Origin: Cellulomonas fulva
Lineage (GTDB): Bacteria > Actinomycetota > Actinomycetes > Actinomycetales > Cellulomonadaceae
Length of the DNA: 64,000 nt
Assembly: GCF_018531375.1 (NCBI RefSeq)
Contig: NZ_JAHBOH010000001.1
Span: 372,001 to 436,000, forward strand
Reading direction: 5' to 3'
The notes under the pieces were generated by a model, which saw only the letters and a list, made by a program, of their open reading frames with translations, did no database searches and was not told the DNA's origin. The first letter of the stretch is position 1; every line of letters starts with the position of its first letter. This document shows positions 30,116-39,358 of the stretch, one piece after another. Made by a program: the position numbers and the translations under genes.

Positions 30116-30703
30116 TCAGCCGACCGTGCCGACGGCGGCGGGCACGGTGAGGGTCCCCCGGGGCTGACGCCGGCCCGCGTGGACCAGCGTCGCGTACCCG
30201 ATGCCGGCCGCGACCCAGCCGAGCTGCACGTTCATCAGGTACGGCTGGAGGCCCTCGGGCATCCCCGCGGCCCTCAGGACGGCGCTCGAGGCGAGGGCGT
30301 CGCCGAGCGAGGGCAGGAACCCGAGGCAGGCGACGAGCACCGCGATCACGGTCGCGTCGGCGGAGGGCACCACGAACCACCGGGGGCCGACGGCGGACCG
30401 GGACCGCGCCTGCCGGGCGAGCATGAACCCCAGGGCCGCGACGACGACCCAGAAGAGGACGAGCCCGAGGCGCGCGACGATGCGCTCCCCGCCCTCGAGA
30501 TCGCTGAAGTAGAACATCCCGACGGACTCGACGTGGGTGAGCCCGGGGTCCTGCGCGAGGGCCGCCTGCGGATCGAGCCGCACCCTCACCGTGGCGTCGC
30601 TGCGGGTCAGGCCGTTGACCAGGTAGATGCAGGCGAGCGCGGCGCCGCCCCACCCCACGATGGTGCCCCACAGCCGTGCGCCTCGTGCTCCGCGGTAGAA
30701 CAT
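30116..30703 (-). CDS. four-helix membrane protein of unknown function
   Basis: 195 residues with predicted helices at about 10-32, 80-103, 122-150 and 160-182. A hydrophilic extracytoplasmic-type loop lies between helices 1 and 2 (RSDATVRVRLDPQAALAQDP). A GAGGGGGA ribosome site precedes the ATG. It lies 134 bp downstream of the giant repeat protein on the same strand, so it may be the distal gene of that operon or have its own promoter. No family recognised. Confidence 0.83.
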   Translation of the reverse strand: MFYRGARGARLWGTIVGWGGAALACIYLVNGLTRSDATVRVRLDPQAALAQDPGLTHVESVGMFYFSDLEGGERIVARLGLVLFWVVVAALGFMLARQARSRSAVGPRWFVVPSADATVIAVLVACLGFLPSLGDALASSAVLRAAGMPEGLQPYLMNVQLGWVAAGIGYATLVHAGRRQPRGTLTVPAAVGTVG

Positions 30704-30837
30704 CGCCGTCCCCCTCACCGGTCGCGCGCTGCCGATGCCGCGCAACCACCACCTTAGGGACGGGAGGTCACCGCGGTACGGGGAACGGAGCGCGGATCTC
30801 ACAGAGGACCGCGCGATCGGCCGGCCGCGCCCCGGCG

Positions 30838-33800
30838 TCAGGGGGTCGCGGGCGGTGCCGCGGGGACCGTCACGTCGTCGTCGGAGGCGAGCCAGCTGTT
30901 GGTGCCGGTGAACTCGGCGGTGATCACGGTGGCGGCCGCGGGCTGGGCGTAGGCGCACGTCGCGACCCCCGACGCGTTGACCGCGACGTTCCCGCAGGAC
31001 GGCACCGCGTTGCCGTTCGGCAGCTCGAAGCGCACGGTGCCGGTCGGCACGGCCGAGCCGACCGCGGCCTCGACCGTGGCCGTGAGCGTCCCGGTCGCCC
31101 AGGCGAGCGCCGTGGTCGTGGCGCCGCGCACCGTGACCGTCTCGGTGCCGGACTGCGACGCCGCGACGCCGGAGCTGCCGCCGTACAGCACCCGCAGGCT
31201 CACGGAGCCCAGCGGCCAGGACGTCGTGGACGCGGTCAGCGTGACCGAGCCGTCGCCGTCGAGCTGGACCGCCCCGCCCTGGTTCTGCCACTCACCGGCC
31301 ACGAGGCGCTGCAGCCGCACGCTGCCGGTGCTGACCGGGTTCCCGCCGGAGGTCACCGCGGCGGTCATCGACAGCTGGTCGCCGCGGTCGACCGTCGCGG
31401 GCGCGGTGAGCGTCGTGGCCGTCGCCAGGGCGGAGAGCGTGATGGTGACGACCTGGAACGTGGCGCCCACGGGCACGGTCGTCGTCGCCGCGGGGGAGAT
31501 CGTCACGTCCCAGCCCGCCGCGGTCGCCGTGACCTTGGCGCCCGTGCGAGGCAGCCACAGCGTGGTGTCGCCGCCGCCGACCGGCAGCACGACGCTGCGC
31601 GCGTCGGCCCCGCTGAGGGGCGCGACGGTCGCGGTGATCGACGCCGGCGCGTCGGCCTCGGCGCTCGTCGCCCGCAGCACCAGCTGGGTCTCGGTGACGG
31701 CGATGGTGACCACGTTCTCGTCGGGCACGCTCACGTCCTCGGCGAACGTGCCGAGGTGACCCGACGGACCGCTCACCGTCGCGGTCCAGTCACCCGCCGG
31801 GATCTGCGCGAACGTCGTCGCGTACACGCCCGCGCCCGTGCGCACCACGGGCTGGGCGGCGGGCGTCACGCTCCCGCCGGTGATGGAGACGAGGGCGCCT
31901 GTGAGGTCGCCCGCGGTGGCCGTCACCCGCACGGTGAGGGAGTACGTGCGTTCGGAGACGACGAGGTCGACGACGAGCGTCTGGCCCGACTGCAGCGTCA
32001 GCGTGCGCTGCGCGGAGAGCCCGTCGTCGGTCTCCACCGAGATCGTGTAGGTGCCTGCCGGCACGCGCGTGAACTCGTAGCGGCCGTCCACCGTGGTGGT
32101 CTCGGTCGCGGTGTCCGGGTCCGCGCCCTGCGCGAGCAGGCGCACGGTCTCGCCGTCGAGCGGGACCGAGGTGCCGTCCGCGTTCTGCTGGGTCACCGAC
32201 CCCTGGACGCCGGCGCCGGGGGCCGTGATCGACACGTCGATCTGCCGCACGTCGCCCGCGATCGCGGTGACCGGCACGACGAGCGGCGCGACGCCCTCGC
32301 CGGAGATGTTCAGCGTGTAGGTGACCGGCTGGAGCGCCGTGAAGACGTACACGCCCGCGGTCGGGGTACACGTGGACGAGGGTGCGGAGGTCGGCGTGCA
32401 CGTCGGGCTGATCGCCGGCACGACGACGTCGCCCGACCGGTAGGTGAGCGTCATCGTCAGCCCGTCGACCGGGCCGGCGGTGTCGGTCGCGAAGACCTGC
32501 ACGGAGCCCGGCTGGGCCTGCATGACGACGTCCGCGGTCCGGGTCAGGGCGTCGGGGCCGGCCGACGAGGCCGGGATCGCGACCTGCACCGGCGCGGTCT
32601 GCGTGTACCCCTCGAGCTCGGCCTCGACGTCCCACGTCCCCTGGCGCAGGCCGGGCTCGGCCTTGGTGCCGGTGAGCGTGAAGGCACCCGTCGGGGAGCT
32701 CACCGAGAAGTCCTCGGTGCCCTTGGTCGCCGTGACGACGGCGCCCGGGACGTCGCGCCGGGTGCCGTACACGTCGGCCTGCACCCGTCCGACGATCGTG
32801 CCCAGCCGCTCGACGAGCACCGGGATGGCCGCGGTGCTGCCCGCGGGGACCGCGACCTGCGCGTCGAAGAGCTCGAAGCCCGCGGCGCGCACCTCGACCC
32901 GGTAGGAGCCGGCCGGGACCGCGCCGAAGTCGACCACGTTGGACCCGGGCGGGGTGTCGAGCGTCGTCGTCGCCCCCGTGCGGTGGACGGTGACGGTCGC
33001 GTTCTCGACCCGGTCCGGGTCGGCCCCGTCGTCGGCGCCGTCCGCGGTCACGAGCGAGAGCCGCAGCTGCCCGTCCTGGACCAGGGAGAAGGCCACGGGC
33101 GGCACGGCCTCGGGGGCCGTCGGCACGTCGAACTCCACCGTGTCGCTGGTGTACCCCGGCAGGGACGCGACCAGCTCGTAGTGGCCGGGACGGATCAGCC
33201 GGCCGCCGAGCGGGTCCTCGGCCTGCGCCGAGTCGGACCACAGGAGCGCGGAGCCCGAGCGGGTCACGGAGATCTGGCCCGTGCCGGGCGGCGCGGTGAC
33301 CACGTCGAACCGGAGCTGGCTCGCGTTGGCCGGCACCGACGCCGGGTCGAACGCGATGGAGCCGGTGAAGTGCCGACCCTCAGGCTGCAGCTCGATCAGC
33401 AGCGGGTCCAGCGTCGAGACGTCGCTCGCCTGGTACGTCCGGTAGCCGGTCCTGCTCACCGTGACGTCCATCTGCGACTGGATCAGCGGCAGGTAGATGG
33501 TGCCGCCGCCTCCCGTGCAGGGCCGGACGGTGCACACCCGGAAGCTGCCGTCGCTCTCGGTCTCGAACGGGCCGGCCGTGTCCCGCAGCGGCGTCAGCCC
33601 GTCGTACCCGACCGCGCCGGACACCGTGACCAGCGCCTGCGCGACGGGGCTCGGCACCCCGGCGCCCAGGTAGGTCACCACCGTGCCCTCGACCCCGCCG
33701 ACGGGCGAGGACAGCACCACCTGCGTCTGGATCTCCTGGTTCAGGCCGACCGAGACGTTCCCCTGGTCGCCCGTGGACGAGCCGAGACGCGCCTCGACGC

Positions 33801-36738
33801 GGTAGATCCCCGAGCCGAGGGACGGGATGCGGGCCAGCCCCTGCTTGTTGGCCGTCACCTTGGCGGACGCGTCGCCGTCCGCGTCGACCACCCAGACCTG
33901 CGCGCCCTCGGCGGGCAGGACCGAGCCGGTCGAGGTCGACGCGAGCACGTTGACGAACAGCACGCCGAGGCGGTCCAGCGTCCAGTCGACCCGGCGCACG
34001 TCGCCGGGCGTGAGCGTCGCGGTGACCTTGTCGGGCCGCACGAACTCGCTCCCGGCCGGCGGCACCACGTACACGTCGTACGCGCCCGACGAGAGGCGGT
34101 TGATCTCGTACCCGCCGTTCACCCCGAGGAAGGCGCAGGCGCCCGCGTCGCTCGCGCAGGACCCGGCGACGTCGCCCTCGGTGCACGGGTCGTCGCCCGG
34201 CGCGTCCGCTCCGCGGTCGACCGCGACGACGCACGTCCCCGCCGGCACCACGCCGACGCGCGCCGAGACCGAGCCCACGATCGACGGCGAGGGGTAGAGC
34301 GCGACGGTCGCCGCCTCGACGGTCTCGCCCATCGGGACCTGCACGGTCACGCTGCCGGGCTCGTAGCCGGGGACCGTGATCCGCAGGTGGTACAGCCCCG
34401 GGTAGAGCCCGCCGCCGCCCGCGGCCGGGAGCTCGTACGGCGCGTCAGGGCTCGCGGTCACCTTGAGCGTCGACGGGTCCTCGCCCGGCGGCCGGACCGT
34501 CGTGGTGACGGTGACCAGGCACTCCTCGTCGGGCTCGAGGTTCGCGCACGTGATGCGCGCGCCCGTGCCCGCGTCGGTGACCCGGCCCCGCACGTGCGCC
34601 GTCGCCGTGAGGCCGTCGCCCTCGAGGCGCGCGAGCTCGAGCTCGACCGGCGAGCTCTTCCCGCTGCGCACGCTGACCTGCGCGGACGCGGGCTCGTGCC
34701 CGAACGACTCCGCCGCCAGCACGTAGTCGCCCGCCGGGATGCCGTCGAGGTGGAACGAGCCCCGGCCGTCCGAGGCGGACATCGTCTTGAAGGTGCCGGC
34801 AGGACCGCTCAGCGTCAGGCCGACCGCGGCGAGCGGCGCGCCGGCGTCGTCGCGCGTCGACCCGTCGACCGTGCCGCCCAGCGAGGACAGCGCCAGGTGC
34901 AGCGTCGGGTCGGTGGCCGCCGTGAGCCGGAGCGTGCGGGTCTGGGTCGCGTAGCCGTCGGCGGAGACCGTGACCGTGTAGGTCCCGGGCACCGCGAGGT
35001 CGGGCAGCACGAACGAGCCGGGGTTGTCGCCCGTGACGGTCGTGGCCGAGCGCGCCTGGTCGCCGCGGGTCGCCGTGACCGTCACGCCGCCCAGGCCCAC
35101 GCCCTCGCCGCCCGTCGACGTGGTGCCGGTGACCCAGCCGCTCAGCGTCGTCGCGCTCGCGCTCAGCCGCAGGTCCACCGACGCGGACCCCGCGGCGTCG
35201 AGCCGCACGAGCTGCGACTGGGCGCCGAGCTGGTCGGCGGACGCCGTGACGAGGTAGGTCGTCGGCGTGGACAGCCCGTCCACCTCCCACCGCCCGACGT
35301 CGCCCTCGGTGGCCGACCGAGTCGTGACCGTCGTCGTGCCGTCCGAGAGGGTGACGGTGACGCCGCCCGCCGCGCCGTCCGGCCCCGTGATGACGCCCGA
35401 GAGGCGCCCCCGGCCGGGCTCGAGCGCGACCTCGAGCGGCACCGCGGCCGCCTGCGCGCCCGTGACCCAGTAGCGCACCGTCTGGTAGCCGGGCTTGGAG
35501 AGCACGACGAGGTAGCGCCCGGTCGCCGAGAGCCCCGCGAAGGCCCAGGTCCCGTCGTCGCCCGTCACCGTGCTGCGCCGCTCGCTCGCCTCGTCGGACC
35601 GCTCGACGGGCACCGCGAGGGAGGAGACCTTGCCGACCGGCGTGTCGTCGGTCGCGACGACGGGCACCGCCTGGCCCGGTCCCGCGTCGGGGAACGCCGT
35701 CGCGCCGTCCGCGAGCGTCGCCGCGGGCATCACCTGCACCGTCACGCCGGACGGGTCGCTGGACGTCACCGCGCCCGCGACGCGCACGCCCTCGGCGTCG
35801 GCGCCCGCGTCGCCGTCGCCTGAGCCGTCGCCGGACCCGTCACTGTCACCGCCGCCTGAGCCGTCGCCGTCGGTCCCGGTGCCGGACCCGTCGCCGTCGG
35901 TCCCGGTGCCGTCGTCGCCCGGGTCGGCCGGCGCGGTCGTCCGGCCCGCCGTGGTGTCCCCCGACCCGTCGAACCGGCCCGAGACCCACGGCAGCGCGGC
36001 GGCGACGAGCCCGATCCACAGCACCGCGACGCCGATGACCGCGACCACGCGGAGGGCGCCGCCGGGCAGCAGCGGCCGGGCCGTGAACGACGCGTCGAAC
36101 CGCTGCGGCGCCCGCGTCCCGGTCGCGGTCACGTGGTAGGCGCCGCGCCGCGCGTGCCCCAGCACCCGGGGCCGGCGGGTCGACGCGCGGGCGGGGATGC
36201 GCACGCTCGTGTGCGGCGGCACGTCGACCTGGTGCGCCCCGAGGCCCACCCGCACGTCGCCGGGCTCCGGCCGGGCCTCCAGCCGCACCGTCGTCGGGCG
36301 GTCCCCGGTGTTGGCGAGCACCACCTGCACGCGACGGCTGCGCACGGCGCGCGCGTCCGCGGGCTCGACCGTGAGGACCAGGTCGGAGGCCGCGTCGACG
36401 TGCACGGTCGCGTCCACGTACGCGGTCCGACGAGCGCCCGCGGGCTCGCGGGACTCGACCTGCACGACGAACGGGTAGTCACCGCCGGCGGCGCCGACCG
36501 GCGGCGTCACCGGCAGCTCGACGGTCACGGTCGCGTCGGCGGGGACCGCCGGCACGGCGACGGGCACGGGCGGCCAGCCGCTCTCGAGGCCCAGCACGGT
36601 CACGACGAGGTCGAGCGGTCCGGTGCCGACGTTGCGGGCGTGCACCCGCAGCGTGGCGACCGCGCCCGGCGCGGCGTGCGCCCCCGGCTCGGCGAGCAGG
36701 GACACGGCAGGGCGGCGCCGCTGCGGGGCCTCGGCCAT
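30838..36738 (-). CDS. giant membrane-anchored repeat protein in the CIS locus (carboxypeptidase-regulatory-like domains)
   Basis: 1966 residues. Residues 1-225 form two beta domains like the NEW3/COG1470 type. One transmembrane helix lies at about 230-252 with basic residues on its N-side (PGGALR), implying N-inside. An acidic Gly/Asp/Ser linker covers about 255-305. About a dozen carboxypeptidase-regulatory/Cna-B-like beta domains follow to about residue 1770, with recurring motifs such as GxYxFxxLxxGTYTVTVSADGY. The C-terminal part has bacterial Ig-like domains (GNPVSTGSVRLQ, GSAVPTGTVRFEL). Paired cysteines occur in the repeat part only, fitting export. It shares architecture with the next two upstream genes. 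A GGAGGAC ribosome site precedes the ATG. Function unknown; a membrane dock or surface stalk is inferred. Confidence 0.93.
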   Translation of the reverse strand: MAEAPQRRRPAVSLLAEPGAHAAPGAVATLRVHARNVGTGPLDLVVTVLGLESGWPPVPVAVPAVPADATVTVELPVTPPVGAAGGDYPFVVQVESREPAGARRTAYVDATVHVDAASDLVLTVEPADARAVRSRRVQVVLANTGDRPTTVRLEARPEPGDVRVGLGAHQVDVPPHTSVRIPARASTRRPRVLGHARRGAYHVTATGTRAPQRFDASFTARPLLPGGALRVVAVIGVAVLWIGLVAAALPWVSGRFDGSGDTTAGRTTAPADPGDDGTGTDGDGSGTGTDGDGSGGGDSDGSGDGSGDGDAGADAEGVRVAGAVTSSDPSGVTVQVMPAATLADGATAFPDAGPGQAVPVVATDDTPVGKVSSLAVPVERSDEASERRSTVTGDDGTWAFAGLSATGRYLVVLSKPGYQTVRYWVTGAQAAAVPLEVALEPGRGRLSGVITGPDGAAGGVTVTLSDGTTTVTTRSATEGDVGRWEVDGLSTPTTYLVTASADQLGAQSQLVRLDAAGSASVDLRLSASATTLSGWVTGTTSTGGEGVGLGGVTVTATRGDQARSATTVTGDNPGSFVLPDLAVPGTYTVTVSADGYATQTRTLRLTAATDPTLHLALSSLGGTVDGSTRDDAGAPLAAVGLTLSGPAGTFKTMSASDGRGSFHLDGIPAGDYVLAAESFGHEPASAQVSVRSGKSSPVELELARLEGDGLTATAHVRGRVTDAGTGARITCANLEPDEECLVTVTTTVRPPGEDPSTLKVTASPDAPYELPAAGGGGLYPGLYHLRITVPGYEPGSVTVQVPMGETVEAATVALYPSPSIVGSVSARVGVVPAGTCVVAVDRGADAPGDDPCTEGDVAGSCASDAGACAFLGVNGGYEINRLSSGAYDVYVVPPAGSEFVRPDKVTATLTPGDVRRVDWTLDRLGVLFVNVLASTSTGSVLPAEGAQVWVVDADGDASAKVTANKQGLARIPSLGSGIYRVEARLGSSTGDQGNVSVGLNQEIQTQVVLSSPVGGVEGTVVTYLGAGVPSPVAQALVTVSGAVGYDGLTPLRDTAGPFETESDGSFRVCTVRPCTGGGGTIYLPLIQSQMDVTVSRTGYRTYQASDVSTLDPLLIELQPEGRHFTGSIAFDPASVPANASQLRFDVVTAPPGTGQISVTRSGSALLWSDSAQAEDPLGGRLIRPGHYELVASLPGYTSDTVEFDVPTAPEAVPPVAFSLVQDGQLRLSLVTADGADDGADPDRVENATVTVHRTGATTTLDTPPGSNVVDFGAVPAGSYRVEVRAAGFELFDAQVAVPAGSTAAIPVLVERLGTIVGRVQADVYGTRRDVPGAVVTATKGTEDFSVSSPTGAFTLTGTKAEPGLRQGTWDVEAELEGYTQTAPVQVAIPASSAGPDALTRTADVVMQAQPGSVQVFATDTAGPVDGLTMTLTYRSGDVVVPAISPTCTPTSAPSSTCTPTAGVYVFTALQPVTYTLNISGEGVAPLVVPVTAIAGDVRQIDVSITAPGAGVQGSVTQQNADGTSVPLDGETVRLLAQGADPDTATETTTVDGRYEFTRVPAGTYTISVETDDGLSAQRTLTLQSGQTLVVDLVVSERTYSLTVRVTATAGDLTGALVSITGGSVTPAAQPVVRTGAGVYATTFAQIPAGDWTATVSGPSGHLGTFAEDVSVPDENVVTIAVTETQLVLRATSAEADAPASITATVAPLSGADARSVVLPVGGGDTTLWLPRTGAKVTATAAGWDVTISPAATTTVPVGATFQVVTITLSALATATTLTAPATVDRGDQLSMTAAVTSGGNPVSTGSVRLQRLVAGEWQNQGGAVQLDGDGSVTLTASTTSWPLGSVSLRVLYGGSSGVAASQSGTETVTVRGATTTALAWATGTLTATVEAAVGSAVPTGTVRFELPNGNAVPSCGNVAVNASGVATCAYAQPAAATVITAEFTGTNSWLASDDDVTVPAAPPATP

Positions 36739-36770
36739 GGTGTCCTCCGGTCGCTCGGTGCGGGGCTGGT

Positions 36771-36847
36771 CGGTCAGGTGGTGGTTCGGTCAGGTGGTGG
36801 TTCGGTCAGGTGGTTCGGTCAGGTCGTCGTTCGGTCAGGTGGCGGGC
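36771..36847 (-). repeat. 16-bp tandem repeat spanning a stop codon
   Basis: Units begin at 36771, 36787, 36803, 36816 and 36832 on the + strand: CGGTCAGGTGGTGGTT twice exactly, once with 3 bases lost, once with two changes, and a final partial match. Each TCA is the complement of a TGA. The last unit contains the true stop of the 840-residue protein, so the array duplicated the gene end outward into the gap before the giant repeat protein. Confidence 0.92.
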
Positions 36848-39357
36848 ACCCGGATGTTCACGGTCCCGTGCTTGCTGGCCTCGAGCGTCAGCGGTCGCGA
36901 CGTCGCCAGCACGGCGCCGTCCTGCGTCACGCGGACCTCGAGGATGTAGTTCTCGGGGGCGTCGACGTCGTCGAACGCGTAGTACCCGTCCTCGTCGGCG
37001 GTCGTCGTCCGCACCGGGCCGGCGGCCGTGCCGTACTCCGACGCGCGGTAGAGCAGCACCGCGACGCCGCCCGCTCCCCCGCTGCTCGTCGTCACGCGGC
37101 CGCCGATGCTCGCCGGCGCGACGAGCTCGATCGGGATCTCGCGCCGCTCGGCGGCCTCGAGCACCACGATCTCCGAGGTCGCCCGCGTGCCGGACCGCGC
37201 GAACGTGACGGTGTAGGTCCCGGGGTCCAGGTCGTCGACGACGTAGTACCCGGCCTGGTCGGCGGGGGTGGACGCGGTCCAGACCACGCGCTCGTCGGCG
37301 CCGGAGCTGACCGTGACCTTGACGTTCCCGACCGGCACCGCGTCCTCGTCGAGCGCCGGCGGCTGGGTGACGACGCCGAACACGCTCGCCCGCGCGGACC
37401 GCATGGTCGCGTCGACCGCGTCCGCGGCGGGCGCGCCCGCCGTCACGCTGCCGAACGCGTCGACGGCGACCGAGAGGACCTGCGACTGCAGGTCGGCGCG
37501 CGCGAACGTCACCGTGTACGTGCTCGGGACCCGCAGCCCGGACAGCGACCACGTGCCGACCGGGTCGGTCGACTGCGTGACGGTCTGCAGGGTCAGCGCG
37601 CCGTCCGTGACGGTCACCGACACCCCGCTCGCGTCGCCGCCGGGCACGCTCACCCGGCCCCCGAGCGTCGCCTCGTCGCGGCCGAGCACCACCGCGACGC
37701 CCGTGAGCGCCTGGCCGGCGGTGAGGGTGAGGTTCTGCGTGGCGGGCGCGTAGCCGTCGGCCTGCACGACGACGGTGTAGGTGCCGGGCGTCGGCAGCCC
37801 GCGCAGCACGAACGACCCGACCTGGTCCTGCGTGAGCGTCACGGTCTCGACCACCACCTGCCCGCTCGTCGCGACCACGGTGGCGCCGCCGATCCCGCCG
37901 TCGAACCCGGTGACGGACCCGGCGATCGACCCGTCGCCCTGCAGCAGCGCCAGCTCGATGCCCGTGCGGTCCTCGCCGGCGGCCACGTCGACGCGCTGCA
38001 CGGTGCTCGCGAAGCCCTCCTTGGTGACCACCAGGTCGAACACCCCGGGCGACGGCAGGTCCGGGACCTCGAACGTGCCCTCGGCGCCGATCGGCACGCT
38101 GCGCACCACCGCGCCCTCGGCGCCGGAGGTCGACGGCGCCTCACCGGGCTCGGTGGGCACCACGCCCTCGAGCGCGCCGGTGTCCAGGGGCATCTGCACG
38201 GTCAGGGTCGCGCCCGCGACGTCGTCGCCCTCGACCTCGCCGCTCACCGTCGCGGGGACGCCGCCGACGACCACCGCGAGGCCGGTCACGGCCTGGTCGA
38301 CCGCGACGGTGACCGGCACCGCGTCGGCCTGGGTCGGCGCGGCCGGGTACCAGGTCTCGTCGAAGCCCGCACCGCTCACGCGCAGCGTGTAGTCGCCCGC
38401 GGGTAGCCGGGCCAGGACGAATGTGCCGTCCTCGGCGGTCGCGGTGGTCAGCAGGGGCGCCGCCGGGTCCGCGCCGAACGCCTCGACCGAGACGTCCGGC
38501 ACCACCGCGCCGGTCGAGATGTCGACCACCGAGCCGGCGAGCGAGGACGTCCCCGTGGCCGTGGTGTCCTGGCGCGCCTGCGCGACCTGGAGCGCGAGGT
38601 CGCGGTCGGCCGCCGAGCGCCCCACGACCGAGCTCAGCGCGATCGTGATCACGACGGCGAACACCGTGACCGCGAGCAGGAGCCCCAGGAGACCGAGCAG
38701 CCCGCGCGCCAGGCGCGGCTTCTGCACGAAGACGCCGGCCGCCGCGGGCGGGCTGTCCGGGGGCGGCGCCAGCGGTCCGTCGAGCCGCAGCTCGAACGGC
38801 CGCAGCACCGGGTCGCCGAGCCACGGCCGCTTGGCGCGCGCCTGCAGGGCGAGCGAGACGCTGCTCCCGGGCGGGAGGCTGAACTGGGCCGGGGTGAACC
38901 GGAACGCGGTGCGCGCCTCCGGGTCGCGCGCCACCACGCGGCCGTGCTGCACGGTGTTGCCGGCGTTGTGCACCAGCACGGAGAACACGGCGGCCGAGCC
39001 CGCGGTGACCGTCGGCGGGTCCAGGGTGACCGTGGCCCGGGACGCGGCCGGCACGTCGAGCACGACCTCCTCGACGGCCACCAGCGAGGCGTCCGCGACG
39101 TCGCGCACCTGCACCGCGAACCGTCGGTCGCCCGCGGGGACGCCCTCGGGCAGCGTGACCGTGACGGCGACCGCGCTCGTCTCGCCGGGGAACAGGCGCA
39201 GGTCGGGCGGGTCGACCCGCACCCAGGACGGGTCCGCGCCGAGCACCCGGACGTCGTAGCCCGCGATGAGCTCGCTGGGGTTGCTGACCGTGACCACCAG
39301 GGTCACGGGCGACCCGGAGGAGGCGACCGCCCGCCGCGGCTCCACGTCGACGCGCAC
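36835..39357 (-). CDS. membrane-anchored repeat protein, CIS locus paralogue 2
   Basis: 840 residues with the same plan as its neighbours: an N-terminal region of two beta domains (about 1-200, PVTLVVTVSNPSELIAGYDV, then SAAVFSVLVHNAGNTVQHGR), a transmembrane helix at about 217-244 with a basic N-side (VQKPRLARG), and then six to seven Cna-B-like domains. The domains use motifs such as VGSFVLRGLPTPGTYTVVVQ and GYYVVDDLDPGTYTVTFARS. The GTG start begins two bases after the stop of paralogue 3. N-inside/C-outside topology is inferred from charge. Confidence 0.92.
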   Translation of the reverse strand: MRVDVEPRRAVASSGSPVTLVVTVSNPSELIAGYDVRVLGADPSWVRVDPPDLRLFPGETSAVAVTVTLPEGVPAGDRRFAVQVRDVADASLVAVEEVVLDVPAASRATVTLDPPTVTAGSAAVFSVLVHNAGNTVQHGRVVARDPEARTAFRFTPAQFSLPPGSSVSLALQARAKRPWLGDPVLRPFELRLDGPLAPPPDSPPAAAGVFVQKPRLARGLLGLLGLLLAVTVFAVVITIALSSVVGRSAADRDLALQVAQARQDTTATGTSSLAGSVVDISTGAVVPDVSVEAFGADPAAPLLTTATAEDGTFVLARLPAGDYTLRVSGAGFDETWYPAAPTQADAVPVTVAVDQAVTGLAVVVGGVPATVSGEVEGDDVAGATLTVQMPLDTGALEGVVPTEPGEAPSTSGAEGAVVRSVPIGAEGTFEVPDLPSPGVFDLVVTKEGFASTVQRVDVAAGEDRTGIELALLQGDGSIAGSVTGFDGGIGGATVVATSGQVVVETVTLTQDQVGSFVLRGLPTPGTYTVVVQADGYAPATQNLTLTAGQALTGVAVVLGRDEATLGGRVSVPGGDASGVSVTVTDGALTLQTVTQSTDPVGTWSLSGLRVPSTYTVTFARADLQSQVLSVAVDAFGSVTAGAPAADAVDATMRSARASVFGVVTQPPALDEDAVPVGNVKVTVSSGADERVVWTASTPADQAGYYVVDDLDPGTYTVTFARSGTRATSEIVVLEAAERREIPIELVAPASIGGRVTTSSGGAGGVAVLLYRASEYGTAAGPVRTTTADEDGYYAFDDVDAPENYILEVRVTQDGAVLATSRPLTLEASKHGTVNIRVPAT

Positions 39358-39358
39358 G

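Noticed and set aside
30676..35823. 1715-residue plus-strand open frame opposite the giant repeat protein
   Set aside because: Low-complexity Arg/Gly/His/Asp sequence without motifs. The minus strand has clear domains, a ribosome site and a correct operon position.
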